Shown here in pieces: positions 8,436 to 16,201 of a DNA stretch of 41,344 nucleotides; positions within the stretch are counted from its first letter, which is position 1, and every line of letters starts with the position of its first letter. Under the pieces are notes generated by a model. The model was not told the DNA's origin. It saw only the letters and a list, made by a program, of their open reading frames with translations, and made no database searches. This stretch comes from Novosphingobium mathurense (GTDB taxonomy: Bacteria; Pseudomonadota; Alphaproteobacteria; Sphingomonadales; Sphingomonadaceae), in NCBI RefSeq assembly GCF_900168325.1, contig NZ_FVZE01000015.1:1-41344 (forward strand). The letters run 5' to 3'. Made by a program: the position numbers and the translations under genes.

Positions 8436-9437
8436 ATGGCCGAAATCCCCGATAAGGTACCTACACTCGACGACGTGGCATCGCGGGCGGGCGTTTCCAG
8501 CGCAACGGTAAGCCGTTTCGTCAACAATCCCAAGGTGGTGGCCGCAGCGACGGCGGAGCGCATCAGGGCCGCGATCGCAGAAGTCGGCTACATCCCGAAC
8601 CTGCTGGCCGGCGGCCTCGCTTCGAGCAGGTCCAAGATGGTGGCCGTGCTGATCCCCCACCTCGTCGATTCGATCTTCAACGACACGATCGAGGCGATGG
8701 TCGAGGAGCTTTCGTCGGGCGGCTTCACGGTCATGCTGGGCCTCACCGGCGTCTCGGCCTCGCGCACGAACGAGCTGATCCGCGCGGCGCTCAGCCGCAA
8801 GGTCGATGCAATCATTTCGAGCGGGCCGATCGACGCCACCATTCCCGCGCTGGTGTCGCGCAGCACGACGCTGTTCATCCAGATCTGGGAATTGCCGGAG
8901 CACCCGGTCGGACTGGCAATCGGTTTTTCGCATCGGGATGCGGGTAGCGACATGGCGCGCTTCCTGATGTCGCGCGGGTACAGGCGGCCGCATCTGGTCA
9001 CCGCAGACGGCGCGCGCGCGGGTGTCCGGCGCGACGGTTTCGTCGAGGAATGGCAGACCCTTGGCGGTGGTAACGTGACCCATGCGACCGTCGACATCCC
9101 CTCGCGCTTCGGCCATGGCCGCCGCGTGTTCGCCGACATTCGCCGGCTTCCGGAAATGCCTGACGTGGTCGTTTGCGGATCGGACTATCTGGCTCAGGGC
9201 CTGATTGTCGAGGCACAGGCTGCGGGACTTCGCGTGCCTGAAGATCTGGCTGTGGTGGGCTTCGGCAACAGTTCGATCGCTGGCGAGATGCGCCCCACCA
9301 TCACGACCATGGACGTCGACGGACGTCGCATAGCGCGCGAAGCCATCGCGGCAATCCGCCGCTACGGTGAGGGTTCGGCGCTTCCCGACCATCCCATCGA
9401 CGTCGGCTTCAGGCTGATCGCCAGGGAAAGCGCCTGA
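8436..9437 (+). CDS. LacI-family transcriptional regulator
   Basis: Repressor of 333 residues. The N-terminal helix-turn-helix is TLDDVASRAGVSSATVSRF (residues 10-28), followed by the hinge region YIPNLLAGGLASSRSKMV and a periplasmic-binding-protein-like effector domain up to IGFSHRDAGSDMARFLMSRG and VVGFGNSS. The GYIPNLLAGGLASSRS style and the internal TMDVDGR segment match the GntR/gluconate-like branch of LacI proteins. It starts 48 bases after the P450 stop and may be cotranscribed. Two similar operator-like 16-mers at 7165 and 4613 suggest that it controls the P450/MFS promoter and the TonB receptor operon. Its effector is unknown; a catabolic intermediate is the likely inducer. Confidence 0.93.
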   Translation: MAEIPDKVPTLDDVASRAGVSSATVSRFVNNPKVVAAATAERIRAAIAEVGYIPNLLAGGLASSRSKMVAVLIPHLVDSIFNDTIEAMVEELSSGGFTVMLGLTGVSASRTNELIRAALSRKVDAIISSGPIDATIPALVSRSTTLFIQIWELPEHPVGLAIGFSHRDAGSDMARFLMSRGYRRPHLVTADGARAGVRRDGFVEEWQTLGGGNVTHATVDIPSRFGHGRRVFADIRRLPEMPDVVVCGSDYLAQGLIVEAQAAGLRVPEDLAVVGFGNSSIAGEMRPTITTMDVDGRRIAREAIAAIRRYGEGSALPDHPIDVGFRLIARESA

Positions 9438-9455
9438 GCGCAAGGCTGGCGCTCA
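9435..9455 (+). terminator. Stem-loop at the LacI gene stop
   Basis: TGAGCGC and GCGCTCA form a perfect 7-bp stem with a 7-base loop, overlapping the stop codon of the LacI gene. No T-run follows, so it may be a weak terminator or an mRNA-stabilising hairpin. Confidence 0.4.
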
Positions 9456-9492
9456 GATTCGACCTTGCCCGTTCGCTTCAGACCTTTCAGTC

Positions 9493-9735
9493 TCAGCGCC
9501 GGGCGCCTGCGAAGACGCCGGCAGCCTCGTAGATGCCCTGAAAGGCTGGCGGGAACGCTGATCCGGAGGGGATTTCGATGGGGACTTGCCAGCGGCCGCC
9601 GACTTCTGCGGCGTCCGGGCCCATGAAACGGCCTTCGAACGTTGCGGAGCGGCTCAGGCCAGCAGGGGTAGTGAAGTCGCCGGAGAAGGTCGTGCTGCCG
9701 ACCGGATGGGCGCCATCGGCGACCGGGTAGGTCCC
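9493..9735 (-). pseudogene. Remnant of transferrin-binding-protein-like beta-barrel lipoprotein (C-terminus)
   Basis: The minus strand encodes about 80 residues that read as the last barrel strands of a TbpB-like/HsmA-type lipoprotein: TFSGDFTTPAG, then ATFEGRFMGPDAAEVGGRW, ending GIYEAAGVFAGARR and a TGA stop. GRFxGPxAxEVGG followed by a terminal GVFAG is characteristic of this family in alphaproteobacteria. There is no start codon: an in-frame TAG lies immediately upstream near 9736, and the sequence beyond is unrelated. This is a 5'-truncated remnant and marks the left edge of the accessory island. Confidence 0.7.
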
Positions 9736-9739
9736 AATG

Positions 9740-10187
9740 GGCCGCTAGCCTACTTAAATGAGGCCATTTGAACCTGCCTTCCATTCATTAAGCGCTGAGT
9801 GCACCCATAATCACGCGAGGACGATCGCGAACGCCCCGAGGTTCGGGCCGATGAGTAATTTGGTCGGGGTCATGAAGCTGCTCCGCCCGGCCCGTGAAGT
9901 GCCGGTTAGTGACGGGCCATAGGGTCGCTCGGACTGAAGGTTGGGAATAACGGACTTGTGGCATCTCGAGGCGCCATCACGCAACAGCGCAGTTTGGCTT
10001 GTTCAAGAAAGCATTGCAAAGCCCATAACGAACGCATGTGCGTTTCAGATTTGCTGTTCTTCTGTTTCTCCGCGTCCGCACCGCTCGGGAAAATTGATCT
10101 TGTCTCTTCGGAGGTCAGTCGATCAGAAGATGCTGTATGTGTCCAATGCAATTTGGCATATGTTCAATATTGCCTAATCATTTTCAT
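9740..10187. other. Non-coding island leader, no gene recognised
   Basis: About 450 bases of lower-GC sequence between the lipoprotein remnant and the hipA-like gene. Short open frames occur on both strands, but none has a convincing ribosome binding site or a recognisable product. I see no tRNA, attachment duplication or repeat array. It probably holds the hipA promoter at its right end. Confidence 0.4.
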
Positions 10188-10211
10188 GATGATAAGGTTG
10201 GTCTTATCATT
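10188..10211. promoter_or_regulatory. Inverted repeat upstream of hipA-like gene (candidate operator)
   Basis: GATGATAAG and CTTATCATT form an 8-of-9 inverted repeat with a 6-base spacer, in AT-rich DNA just before the hipA-like reading frame. HipB-type antitoxins bind spaced palindromes like this to repress their own operon. The HTH protein encoded downstream is the natural candidate to bind it. Confidence 0.5.
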
Positions 10212-10296
10212 ATCTTGATCGAGTACCGCCATCGCCGACCGCCACGCCATCGTCACCTTCAAGCGTCGTCCTGTCGGTCGGCTCAGCGAGCTAGGT

Positions 10297-11403
10297 TTGG
10301 ACACCCGCTTCGTCTATGACGAGGGCTGGCGCGAGACGATCGCCTGCGCGCTTCCTGCAGAGACACGGGACCATTACTGGCGCGGTGGCCTGATACCCTT
10401 TTTCGAACATCTCGCCCCGGAAGGCTGGTTGCGCGGGCGTCAGGCGCGCGCGGGCGGCACGGCGAACCAGGACGATTTCGGACTTCTGCTGCATTATGGG
10501 GCAGATTGTATCGGGGCAGTGGGTCTTATCCCGGCAGACGGCGAAGCGCCGGTCCATCCGATCGAGGACGACCTCGTCGATGCGGCGGCGACTACCGCCG
10601 GACGGACCCTGTCGGGCGTGCAGAAAAAGCTGCTGGCCTTTCGCGCCGACGATGGCTTCCGACCGGCCGTGGAGGCTACCGACCCGGCCACGCACATCGC
10701 CAAATTCAATCGCGAGGATCTTCCCTCGATCGTCCAGAACGAGCATCTTTCGCTAAGCTTGGCCCGCGAGCTCCTTGGCGAAGACGATGTCACGCGTGCA
10801 CAGCTTGCAAAGCTGGACGATATCGACGGGATCGCCCTTTTGGTCGAACGCTTTGACCGCCAAGGAGATAAAAGGCTGCGCCTCGAAGATCTCGCGCAAA
10901 TCCTCAGCCGGCCACGAGGGCGGACCTTCGAAGGCAAATATGACGGGAGCTACGAGGAAGCGGCCGAAATTGTGACCCGTCATTCCGCGCGCGGCCGCGT
11001 CGACCTCGACCGGTTCTTCCGTCTTGTCGTCTTCAATCTGGTTCTGGGTAACGCCGACGCGCACCTCAAGAACTTCTCGCTGCTCGAACGGCCCGAAGGC
11101 TTGCGGCTCTCGCCCGCCTACGATCTCATCAACACGCTCGCCTACCCCGTCTACGACCGGATTACCGCGCTTTCGATCGGCGGACGCAAACGTGAATTCG
11201 ATACGATCGACCGCAAGATCGTCCAACAATTCGGTCTCGATATCGGCTTGCCCCGTGCGGCCGTCGAGCGCGCGCTTGCCGCGCTCGGCAAGGGGTTGGC
11301 GACCGCGCGCACGCTCGCGTTCGGGGACAAGGTTCAGCCCGATGATTTCCGCGAAACCTATCGCAACGTCATCCAAAGCCATGCGCAAAGGATCTTTACA
11401 TGA
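10297..11403 (+). CDS. HipA-family serine/threonine kinase (toxin)
   Basis: HipA-fold kinase of at least 368 residues. It has the ATP-loop segment TLSGVQKKLLAF (~104), the catalytic GNADAHLKNFSLL (~250) with Asp and Asn present, and the metal-binding LSPAYDLI (~274), so it should be catalytically competent. HipA toxins phosphorylate glutamyl-tRNA synthetase or similar targets. The only standard start in frame is TTG at 10297. The frame is open back to 10219, and the extra residues (AIVTFKRRPVGRLSE) match a HipA N-terminus, so the true start is probably upstream at a non-standard codon, or the start has been lost. The gene overlaps the HTH gene by four bases, giving a toxin-first order. Confidence 0.87.
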   Translation: MDTRFVYDEGWRETIACALPAETRDHYWRGGLIPFFEHLAPEGWLRGRQARAGGTANQDDFGLLLHYGADCIGAVGLIPADGEAPVHPIEDDLVDAAATTAGRTLSGVQKKLLAFRADDGFRPAVEATDPATHIAKFNREDLPSIVQNEHLSLSLARELLGEDDVTRAQLAKLDDIDGIALLVERFDRQGDKRLRLEDLAQILSRPRGRTFEGKYDGSYEEAAEIVTRHSARGRVDLDRFFRLVVFNLVLGNADAHLKNFSLLERPEGLRLSPAYDLINTLAYPVYDRITALSIGGRKREFDTIDRKIVQQFGLDIGLPRAAVERALAALGKGLATARTLAFGDKVQPDDFRETYRNVIQSHAQRIFT

Positions 11404-12398
11404 CCGACCGGTCGATCGATTGGCGCGCGACGGTCGACGAAGCCATTCGCCGCCGCAAGGAAGAAGGTCTCAGCCAGCGCAGCCTGGCCGCCTTGGCTGG
11501 CGTCAGCCTGCCGACGGTCAACGCGTTCGAGCAGGGCCAGATCAACCTGCGCTTCGAACGGGTAATCGCGATCCTCGAAGCGCTGGACCTCTTCCTGCGA
11601 CCGGCCGACAAGGACAGCTTAGAGAGCTTCCTTCATGACTCGCGTCGTCGGTGGGAGGACCTCATCGCGCCACTGCCGCCCGACCACCCCTCTCGCCAAC
11701 CGCTCGGACACAGCGAGCAGAGCTACGCCATCCTTGGCCTCAAGGACGTTCCTCCGCCAAGCCAGCTTCGCGAGTTGCTGACCGAAATCCCCAAGAGTTC
11801 CGGATGGACGCCGTTCTGGGTCTCCACCCGGACAGACCTGCGTCCCGTCATCGAGGATGGAGCGCTCGAATGCTGGTTGGGTCGGCCCGACACCGATCGG
11901 CATTTTCGGGATGCGGCGCATAGCGATTTCTGGCGGGTCACGCGCGATCCCTTCGCCTATCTCCAGCGCGGCTATCAGGAGGACGGCCCTGACAATCTCG
12001 AGCCGGGCACGATCTTCGACCTCACCTTGCCTGTCTGGCGCACTGCCGAGTTCTTCCTGCACGCAGTGAATTTTGCCCGTGCGCTCGGCGCGATTGATAC
12101 GACTGAAATCCGTTTCGTGGCTCGCTATACGGGGCTTGAAGGACGCACGTTGATAACCTGGACAAAGCCGCTGCTGCACGAGCGTTTGGACCATCGGCTG
12201 CGTGCCCGCTCGTACAAGGCCGACCTGGCCACGGTAGCGCAAGTATCCGACCTTGAGCGCAATCTAGAGGACGTCGTCCATGATTTTGTCGAGCCGCTCT
12301 ACGAACGCTTCGACGGTTACCGACCGTCGATCGAATTGGTAGCGAACCAGCTGTCCGAACTGAGGCGGCAGTCTGGTTTTGGCGCTCGGGGAGGGTGA
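11400..12398 (+). CDS. XRE-type HTH protein with long C-terminal domain (putative antitoxin)
   Basis: Protein of 332 residues. Residues ~12-66 form an XRE helix-turn-helix (EGLSQRSLAALAGVSLPTVNAFEQG), as in HipB antitoxins. HipB is normally only ~90 residues. Here a further ~230 residues follow, with WRVTRDPFAYLQRGYQED, a PGTIFDLTLPVWRTAEF segment and RYTGLEGRTL. That pattern resembles, to my eye, the C-terminal part of AlbA_2/Schlafen-like DNA-binding proteins. The ATG overlaps the hipA stop (ATGA), so the two are coupled. The likely role is antidote and autorepressor of the HipA kinase, with the added domain giving DNA, RNA or signal binding; the domain assignment is tentative. Confidence 0.75.
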   Translation: MTDRSIDWRATVDEAIRRRKEEGLSQRSLAALAGVSLPTVNAFEQGQINLRFERVIAILEALDLFLRPADKDSLESFLHDSRRRWEDLIAPLPPDHPSRQPLGHSEQSYAILGLKDVPPPSQLRELLTEIPKSSGWTPFWVSTRTDLRPVIEDGALECWLGRPDTDRHFRDAAHSDFWRVTRDPFAYLQRGYQEDGPDNLEPGTIFDLTLPVWRTAEFFLHAVNFARALGAIDTTEIRFVARYTGLEGRTLITWTKPLLHERLDHRLRARSYKADLATVAQVSDLERNLEDVVHDFVEPLYERFDGYRPSIELVANQLSELRRQSGFGARGG

Positions 12399-12399
12399 G

Positions 12400-12627
12400 A
12401 TGGGACCGTTCGAGGTCTCTAAGGAACTTGTCGCAAGGCTGGATGAACTTCAACTGCGCGCCTTTCTCGAACGCCTGCTTGTCGTCGAGGCCAATTCGCG
12501 GAGAATTTGTCCACGCCGCTCAAGGATGCAAATTCATTTTGCTGGGCGGCTGCGCAAGAAGATCCATGGCACAATAGTATCCGCAAAGTGTCGAAGGCTT
12601 CCGCGATCCACAAATGGCGGCCGGTGA
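12400..12627 (+). pseudogene. 5' fragment of a third island gene, broken
   Basis: An ATG one base after the HTH gene stop opens a frame beginning MGPFEVSKELVARLDELQ, then AFLERLLVVEAN. That is a natural-looking N-terminus, similar in feel to large nuclease or restriction-type proteins of TA and defence islands. After about 34 residues the frame turns into arginine-rich, non-protein-like sequence and stops at 12627, 25 bases before the IS-like terminal repeat at 12652. I read it as the start of a third gene of the hipA operon, disrupted by rearrangement linked to the insertion sequence. Function is not assignable. Confidence 0.5.
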
Positions 12628-12740
12628 TCCCCTACAATCAGAATATCCGTGTTATACCAAAACCTGTGGAATCTGACTCACGGGGGATTCCCGGTTTGGG
12701 GCTGACGTGATTCACCATCGCAAACGGTTGGAGTTTTGCG

Positions 12741-13166
12741 ATGGCAGCACCAGTGAGGCTTCGGGATGATTTGAGTTCTGCGCAGGTTCGCGCCTTTGCT
12801 CGCAGGACCAAAGACGCGGCCCAAGTGCGACGGCTCCTGGCGATCGCGACAATTCTGGATGGCGGAAGTCGAAGCGATACCGCGAAGGTGGGCGGGGTGA
12901 CACTGCAGATTGTCAGGGACTGGGTCCTGCGCTTCAACGCTCAAGGCCCTGAGGGTCTGGAGACGCGAAAGGCTCCGGGGCCGGATACGATCTTGAATGA
13001 CAGTCATCGACGCGCGCTGGCAGACATCATCGAGACCGGCCCCATTCCTGCCGTTCATGGCGTGGTTCGTTGGCGGATCATCGATCTCGTCCAGTGGCTG
13101 TGGGAGGAGTTCGAAGTTTCGATCAGCAAGCAGGCGCTGGGTCATGAGCTGCGCACCATGGGCTGA
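12741..13166 (+). pseudogene. IS630-family transposase, 5' part only
   Basis: Encodes 141 residues with the winged helix-turn-helix DNA-binding half of an IS630 transposase: RLLAIATILDGGSRSDTAK, then VRDWVLRFNAQGPEGL and the QALGHELRTMG end of the DNA-binding region. The DDE catalytic half that should follow (full length ~340 residues) is absent. The frame stops exactly where IS110-like sequence begins. Some IS630 elements use two overlapping frames, but no second frame with a DDE domain follows, so this is a truncation. Confidence 0.8.
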
Positions 13167-13441
13167 CCACACGACGATACCAATCAGGCCAGGTGGACTA
13201 CAATGGCCACATCTCCAGGCGCGGCGACCACCGGGTGCGAAACCTTCTGTACGAAGCGGCCTGCGTCATCCTGACCCGCAGCTCGGCTGAAAGTACCTTA
13301 CGAGACTGGGGCCTCAAGCTCCGAGAACGCGTCGGCTTCAAGCGCGCCGCAGTTGCGGTGGCGCGGAAGCTCTCGGTGGTGATGCATGCCATGCTCAAGT
13401 CCGGGGAGCTATTCGACAAGACCGCTGGCGCGCCAGCGTAG
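13166..13441 (+). pseudogene. IS110/IS116-family transposase, 3' part only
   Basis: In frame from about 13166 the sequence encodes TRRYQSGQVDYNGHISRRGD, then VRNLLYEAACVILTRS and VAVARKLSVVMHAMLKSGE. This is the conserved C-terminal (transposase_20) end of IS110-type enzymes, including the invariant S-x-x-G-D context and the final LAVIMH-like helix. The N-terminal DEDD catalytic domain is missing. A GTG at 13193 could open a short frame but is not a real gene start. Confidence 0.82.
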
Positions 13442-13671
13442 CAACTTCGCCGGCGAGCAGTCGGCGAACGGATCCGTCCCTGCCGGGACGTGGGCTGAAC
13501 CATTCCGCTTGATGGGATGCACCGGCTTCTGCCGAGTGCGCCGTCCACATAGGAAGGTTCCGTCCGCCGAAGACCCACCGTGCGGCGGCCCATGCCGACC
13601 GCGAAGACGACCCCATCACTTCAGTCTACACCAATGGGCGCATGGGTCGGGATCAGAGAGTCTTGGTATAA

Positions 13672-14244
13672 GATCGCAATGAGGGCCGATACGGTTGACA
13701 GCGCGCCGCTTTACCTGGACGGCAATCATGCGCGAAGCGTGTTGCGCGTAATCTCTTGTAGATTTTCAACCTTCATTATTGCGCGAAAAGCCTGTAACTT
13801 GCGCGCAGTGCCTTACGCGCAATTAAAATTGAAAGGGATGGCGTGGCTCGACCCATACTGACCGAAGCCATGGCCATGCTCACTCAGCATTTGATCAACG
13901 CTGCCTGATCTCCCAAACGGCGTGGCGGCGCTCGAGGGTCGACAATGTTTGCAACTGAGCCCGCGCGAGCACTATGCTGGCCCGGTTGACCTCGCGCATT
14001 ACCTGTCCGGCCTCGATGTTCCCTGCAGAAGCGAATTTCGCCGATGACCAGCCCAGATTGCAGGCAAGTGCCGGGCAGCCGGATCTGCCCATCCACTCGC
14101 CATGGCCCGGCCTAGATTTCACAGATAGCTTCGATCCTACACAATCGATTGGACACAAGGGCCATGGTTGTCGGATGTCTTTGCGCAAATAGCGCATCGA
14201 CTGCGGGCGGGACCGGATTGCCCGGATCTAGCGAAAGGGAGAGA
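13672..14244. other. Intergenic region with TGCGCG repeats; possible small minus-strand frame
   Basis: A 573-base gap. Between 13729 and 13820 the hexamer TGCGCG or its complement recurs at 13729, 13743, 13780, 13800 and about 13815 in otherwise AT-richer DNA, which looks regulatory. On the minus strand a frame ending at 13895 encodes IEAGQVMREVNRASIVLARA followed by QLQTLSTLERRH. It is helical and protein-like, but I cannot name it and its 5' end looks degraded. A perfect palindrome TTTGCGCAAA lies at 14180-14189, about 55 bases before the MFS start. Confidence 0.4.
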
Positions 14245-15492
14245 ATGACACGCCACCACGAAGCAGGGTTCATGACTGGCATATCGCTGTTGTTGCCGAT
14301 CACGCTGACGACGATGGCGATCGTGCTGCTCACGCCGGTCATTCCCAACCTGATGGCCGAGTTCTCGGATGTGCCCAATCACGAATACTGGGTGCCGATG
14401 ATCCTGACTTTCCCCTCGCTGTGCGTGGCGCTGCTGTGCCCGTTTGCAGGGATGCTAGGCGACTACTTCGGGCGCCGCCGGTTGCTTCTGTTCTCGTTCT
14501 TTCTCTATGCCGTCGTCGGGGTGGCGCCGATCTTCCTGACCGATCTCTCGCATATCCTGATCTCGCGCATTGGCGTGGGCATTGCCGAAGCGATGATCTA
14601 TGTGCTCTCGACCACCATGATCGGCGACTATTACAAGGGCGCGAGCCGGGACAAGTGGCTGGCGGCGCAGACCGCATTTGCCTCGATGTCGGCACTGTTG
14701 TTCTTCAACCTTGGCGGGATCATGGGCGAGGCGGGCTGGCGCACGCCGTTCTGGGCCTACACCTCGGCGCTGGTGATGTTCCTGCTTGTCTGGAAGTTTA
14801 CCTGGGAGCCTTCGGGCGAAGTGTATCCGGATGACGAGGCGGAACACGCGCCGCACAATCTGTCATGGGAAGGCTTTCCCTGGGCGACGATGGCGATGAT
14901 CGTGGCGATTACGGTCTATGGATCCGTGTTCTTCTATACGGTGCAGATTCAGGCGCCGAGCGGTCTTGCCGAACTGGGTCTCACCAGTCCGGCCGAGCGG
15001 GGCTTCCTGACCTCGATCGCATCAATTGGAGTGCCGCTGGGCACGTTCTTCTACTCACGCATAGGGCCGAAGTGGCCGGTAGGGCGGCTGCTGCTGGTTG
15101 AGTTCGGCCTGCTCGCGATCGGGTTCATGCTGATGGCCAAGTCAGGTTCGGTGGCGGGATTCCTGGCTGGTTGCTTCGTTAACCAGGTCGGTGCCGGCTT
15201 GCTGCTGCCGACATTGCTGGTCTGGTCGATGTCGGTCCTGAAGTTCGAGTTTCGCGGGCGCGGCACCGGCTTCTGGCAATCGGCGTTTGCCTTCGGGCAG
15301 TTCCTGTCTCCGGTCGTGGTGACCTTTGCGGCGCAGCGCACCGGCGGCTTGCTGGGCGCCTTCACGGTGCTCTCCATCGGGGCCCTGGGCGGTGTCGTTA
15401 TCGCCTTGATTGCCTCACGGCTGGGAGGTTCCGGCGGTTCCGGCATGAATGGGAATTCAGTCGCCCTGAACAAGGTGCCATCGCATGGCTGA
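14245..15492 (+). CDS. MFS transporter
   Basis: Inner-membrane major facilitator of 415 residues with about twelve membrane segments. The first loop carries the MFS signature GMLGDYFGRRRLLLFSF, and DYYKGASRDKW lies in the next cytoplasmic loop. The subfamily resembles the sphingomonad transporters that accompany SDR-containing degradation clusters; direction is probably uptake. I choose ATG 14245 rather than the longer frame because AAAGGGAGAG lies directly upstream. Its 3' end overlaps the following SDR gene by eight bases, so the two are translationally coupled. The substrate is unknown. Confidence 0.9.
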   Translation: MTRHHEAGFMTGISLLLPITLTTMAIVLLTPVIPNLMAEFSDVPNHEYWVPMILTFPSLCVALLCPFAGMLGDYFGRRRLLLFSFFLYAVVGVAPIFLTDLSHILISRIGVGIAEAMIYVLSTTMIGDYYKGASRDKWLAAQTAFASMSALLFFNLGGIMGEAGWRTPFWAYTSALVMFLLVWKFTWEPSGEVYPDDEAEHAPHNLSWEGFPWATMAMIVAITVYGSVFFYTVQIQAPSGLAELGLTSPAERGFLTSIASIGVPLGTFFYSRIGPKWPVGRLLLVEFGLLAIGFMLMAKSGSVAGFLAGCFVNQVGAGLLLPTLLVWSMSVLKFEFRGRGTGFWQSAFAFGQFLSPVVVTFAAQRTGGLLGAFTVLSIGALGGVVIALIASRLGGSGGSGMNGNSVALNKVPSHG

Positions 15493-16198
15493 TCGCCTGA
15501 AGGGCCGTGTCGCGGTCGTAACGGGTGCTGCCAACGGCATCGGTGAAGGCATTGCCCGCATGTTCCGGGCCGAGGGCGCCACAGTGATCGGCATCGACCG
15601 TGAAGGCCCGGACATGGCCTGCGACCTGACCGACGAAGCATCCACCGCCGCCCTGTTCGCGCAGATCGGCCGGCGGCACGGCCTGATCGACGTGCTGGTC
15701 AATGCGGCTGCCTTTGCCGTTTTCGCGTGGATCGAGGACATGAGTTATGCCGACTGGAAGCGTACGTTGACAGGCGAACTCGATATCGTGTTCCTGCCCA
15801 CCCGCGCGGCCTGGCCGCTGCTCAAGGAAAGCGGTTCTGCCAGCGTGATCAACTTCGCCTCTGCCAACGCGCGCCATGCCCTTGAAGGCTCTCCGGCGCT
15901 GGCGCACTGCGCGGGCAAGGGGGGCGTACAGGCGATGACGCGCCAGCTGGCGATGGAAGGCGCCCTGCACGGCATCCGCGCCAATACCATTTCCCCGGGC
16001 TTCATCAGGACCGCCGCAACGGCGCGCCATCTCGCGGCGGACCCGGCATTCGAACAGCAGGTACTCTCGAAGAACATGCTCAAACGCCTCGGCGAGCCGG
16101 AGGACATCGCATGGTGTGCCACCTGGCTTGCCAGCACCGAGGCGCGCTACGTCACCGGCGCCGACATTCCCATCGATGCCGGGGCTACCGCGTGGTGA
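15485..16198 (+). CDS. SDR-family oxidoreductase with His in place of catalytic Tyr
   Basis: Short-chain dehydrogenase/reductase of 237 residues. The NAD(P)-binding TGAANGIGEG is at residues ~13-22, and D38 after IGID suggests NAD. The catalytic Ser is S126 (NFASAN). The YxxxK motif reads H141-C-A-G-K145, so the general-base tyrosine is replaced by histidine. I recall SDR relatives with such a substitution but cannot verify them here. The enzyme may have altered pH dependence or a non-redox activity. It overlaps the upstream MFS gene and ends 3 bases from the convergent SDR stop. Likely oxidises an alcohol group of the imported substrate. Confidence 0.9.
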   Translation: MADRLKGRVAVVTGAANGIGEGIARMFRAEGATVIGIDREGPDMACDLTDEASTAALFAQIGRRHGLIDVLVNAAAFAVFAWIEDMSYADWKRTLTGELDIVFLPTRAAWPLLKESGSASVINFASANARHALEGSPALAHCAGKGGVQAMTRQLAMEGALHGIRANTISPGFIRTAATARHLAADPAFEQQVLSKNMLKRLGEPEDIAWCATWLASTEARYVTGADIPIDAGATAW

Positions 16199-16201
16199 GC
16201 C

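Larger units (their letters stand above)
12652..13671. mobile_element. Mosaic insertion-sequence scar (IS630-like / IS110-like)
   Basis: Near-perfect terminal inverted repeats bound this 1020-bp segment: TTATACCAAAAC on the left and, reverse-complemented, TTATACCAAGAC on the right (11 of 12), with further partial similarity inward. The outermost TA fits the TA target of IS630/mariner elements. Inside, the left half is the 5' part of an IS630-like transposase gene and the right half is the 3' part of an IS110-like transposase gene, joined near 13166. The likely history is an IS110 insertion into an IS630 element followed by deletion. Neither transposase is complete, so the element should not move by itself. 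Confidence 0.65.

Noticed and set aside
12507..12710. 67-residue plus-strand frame near the IS left end
   Set aside because: It crosses the left terminal repeat at 12652 and has no family resemblance; likely a chance frame in disrupted DNA.
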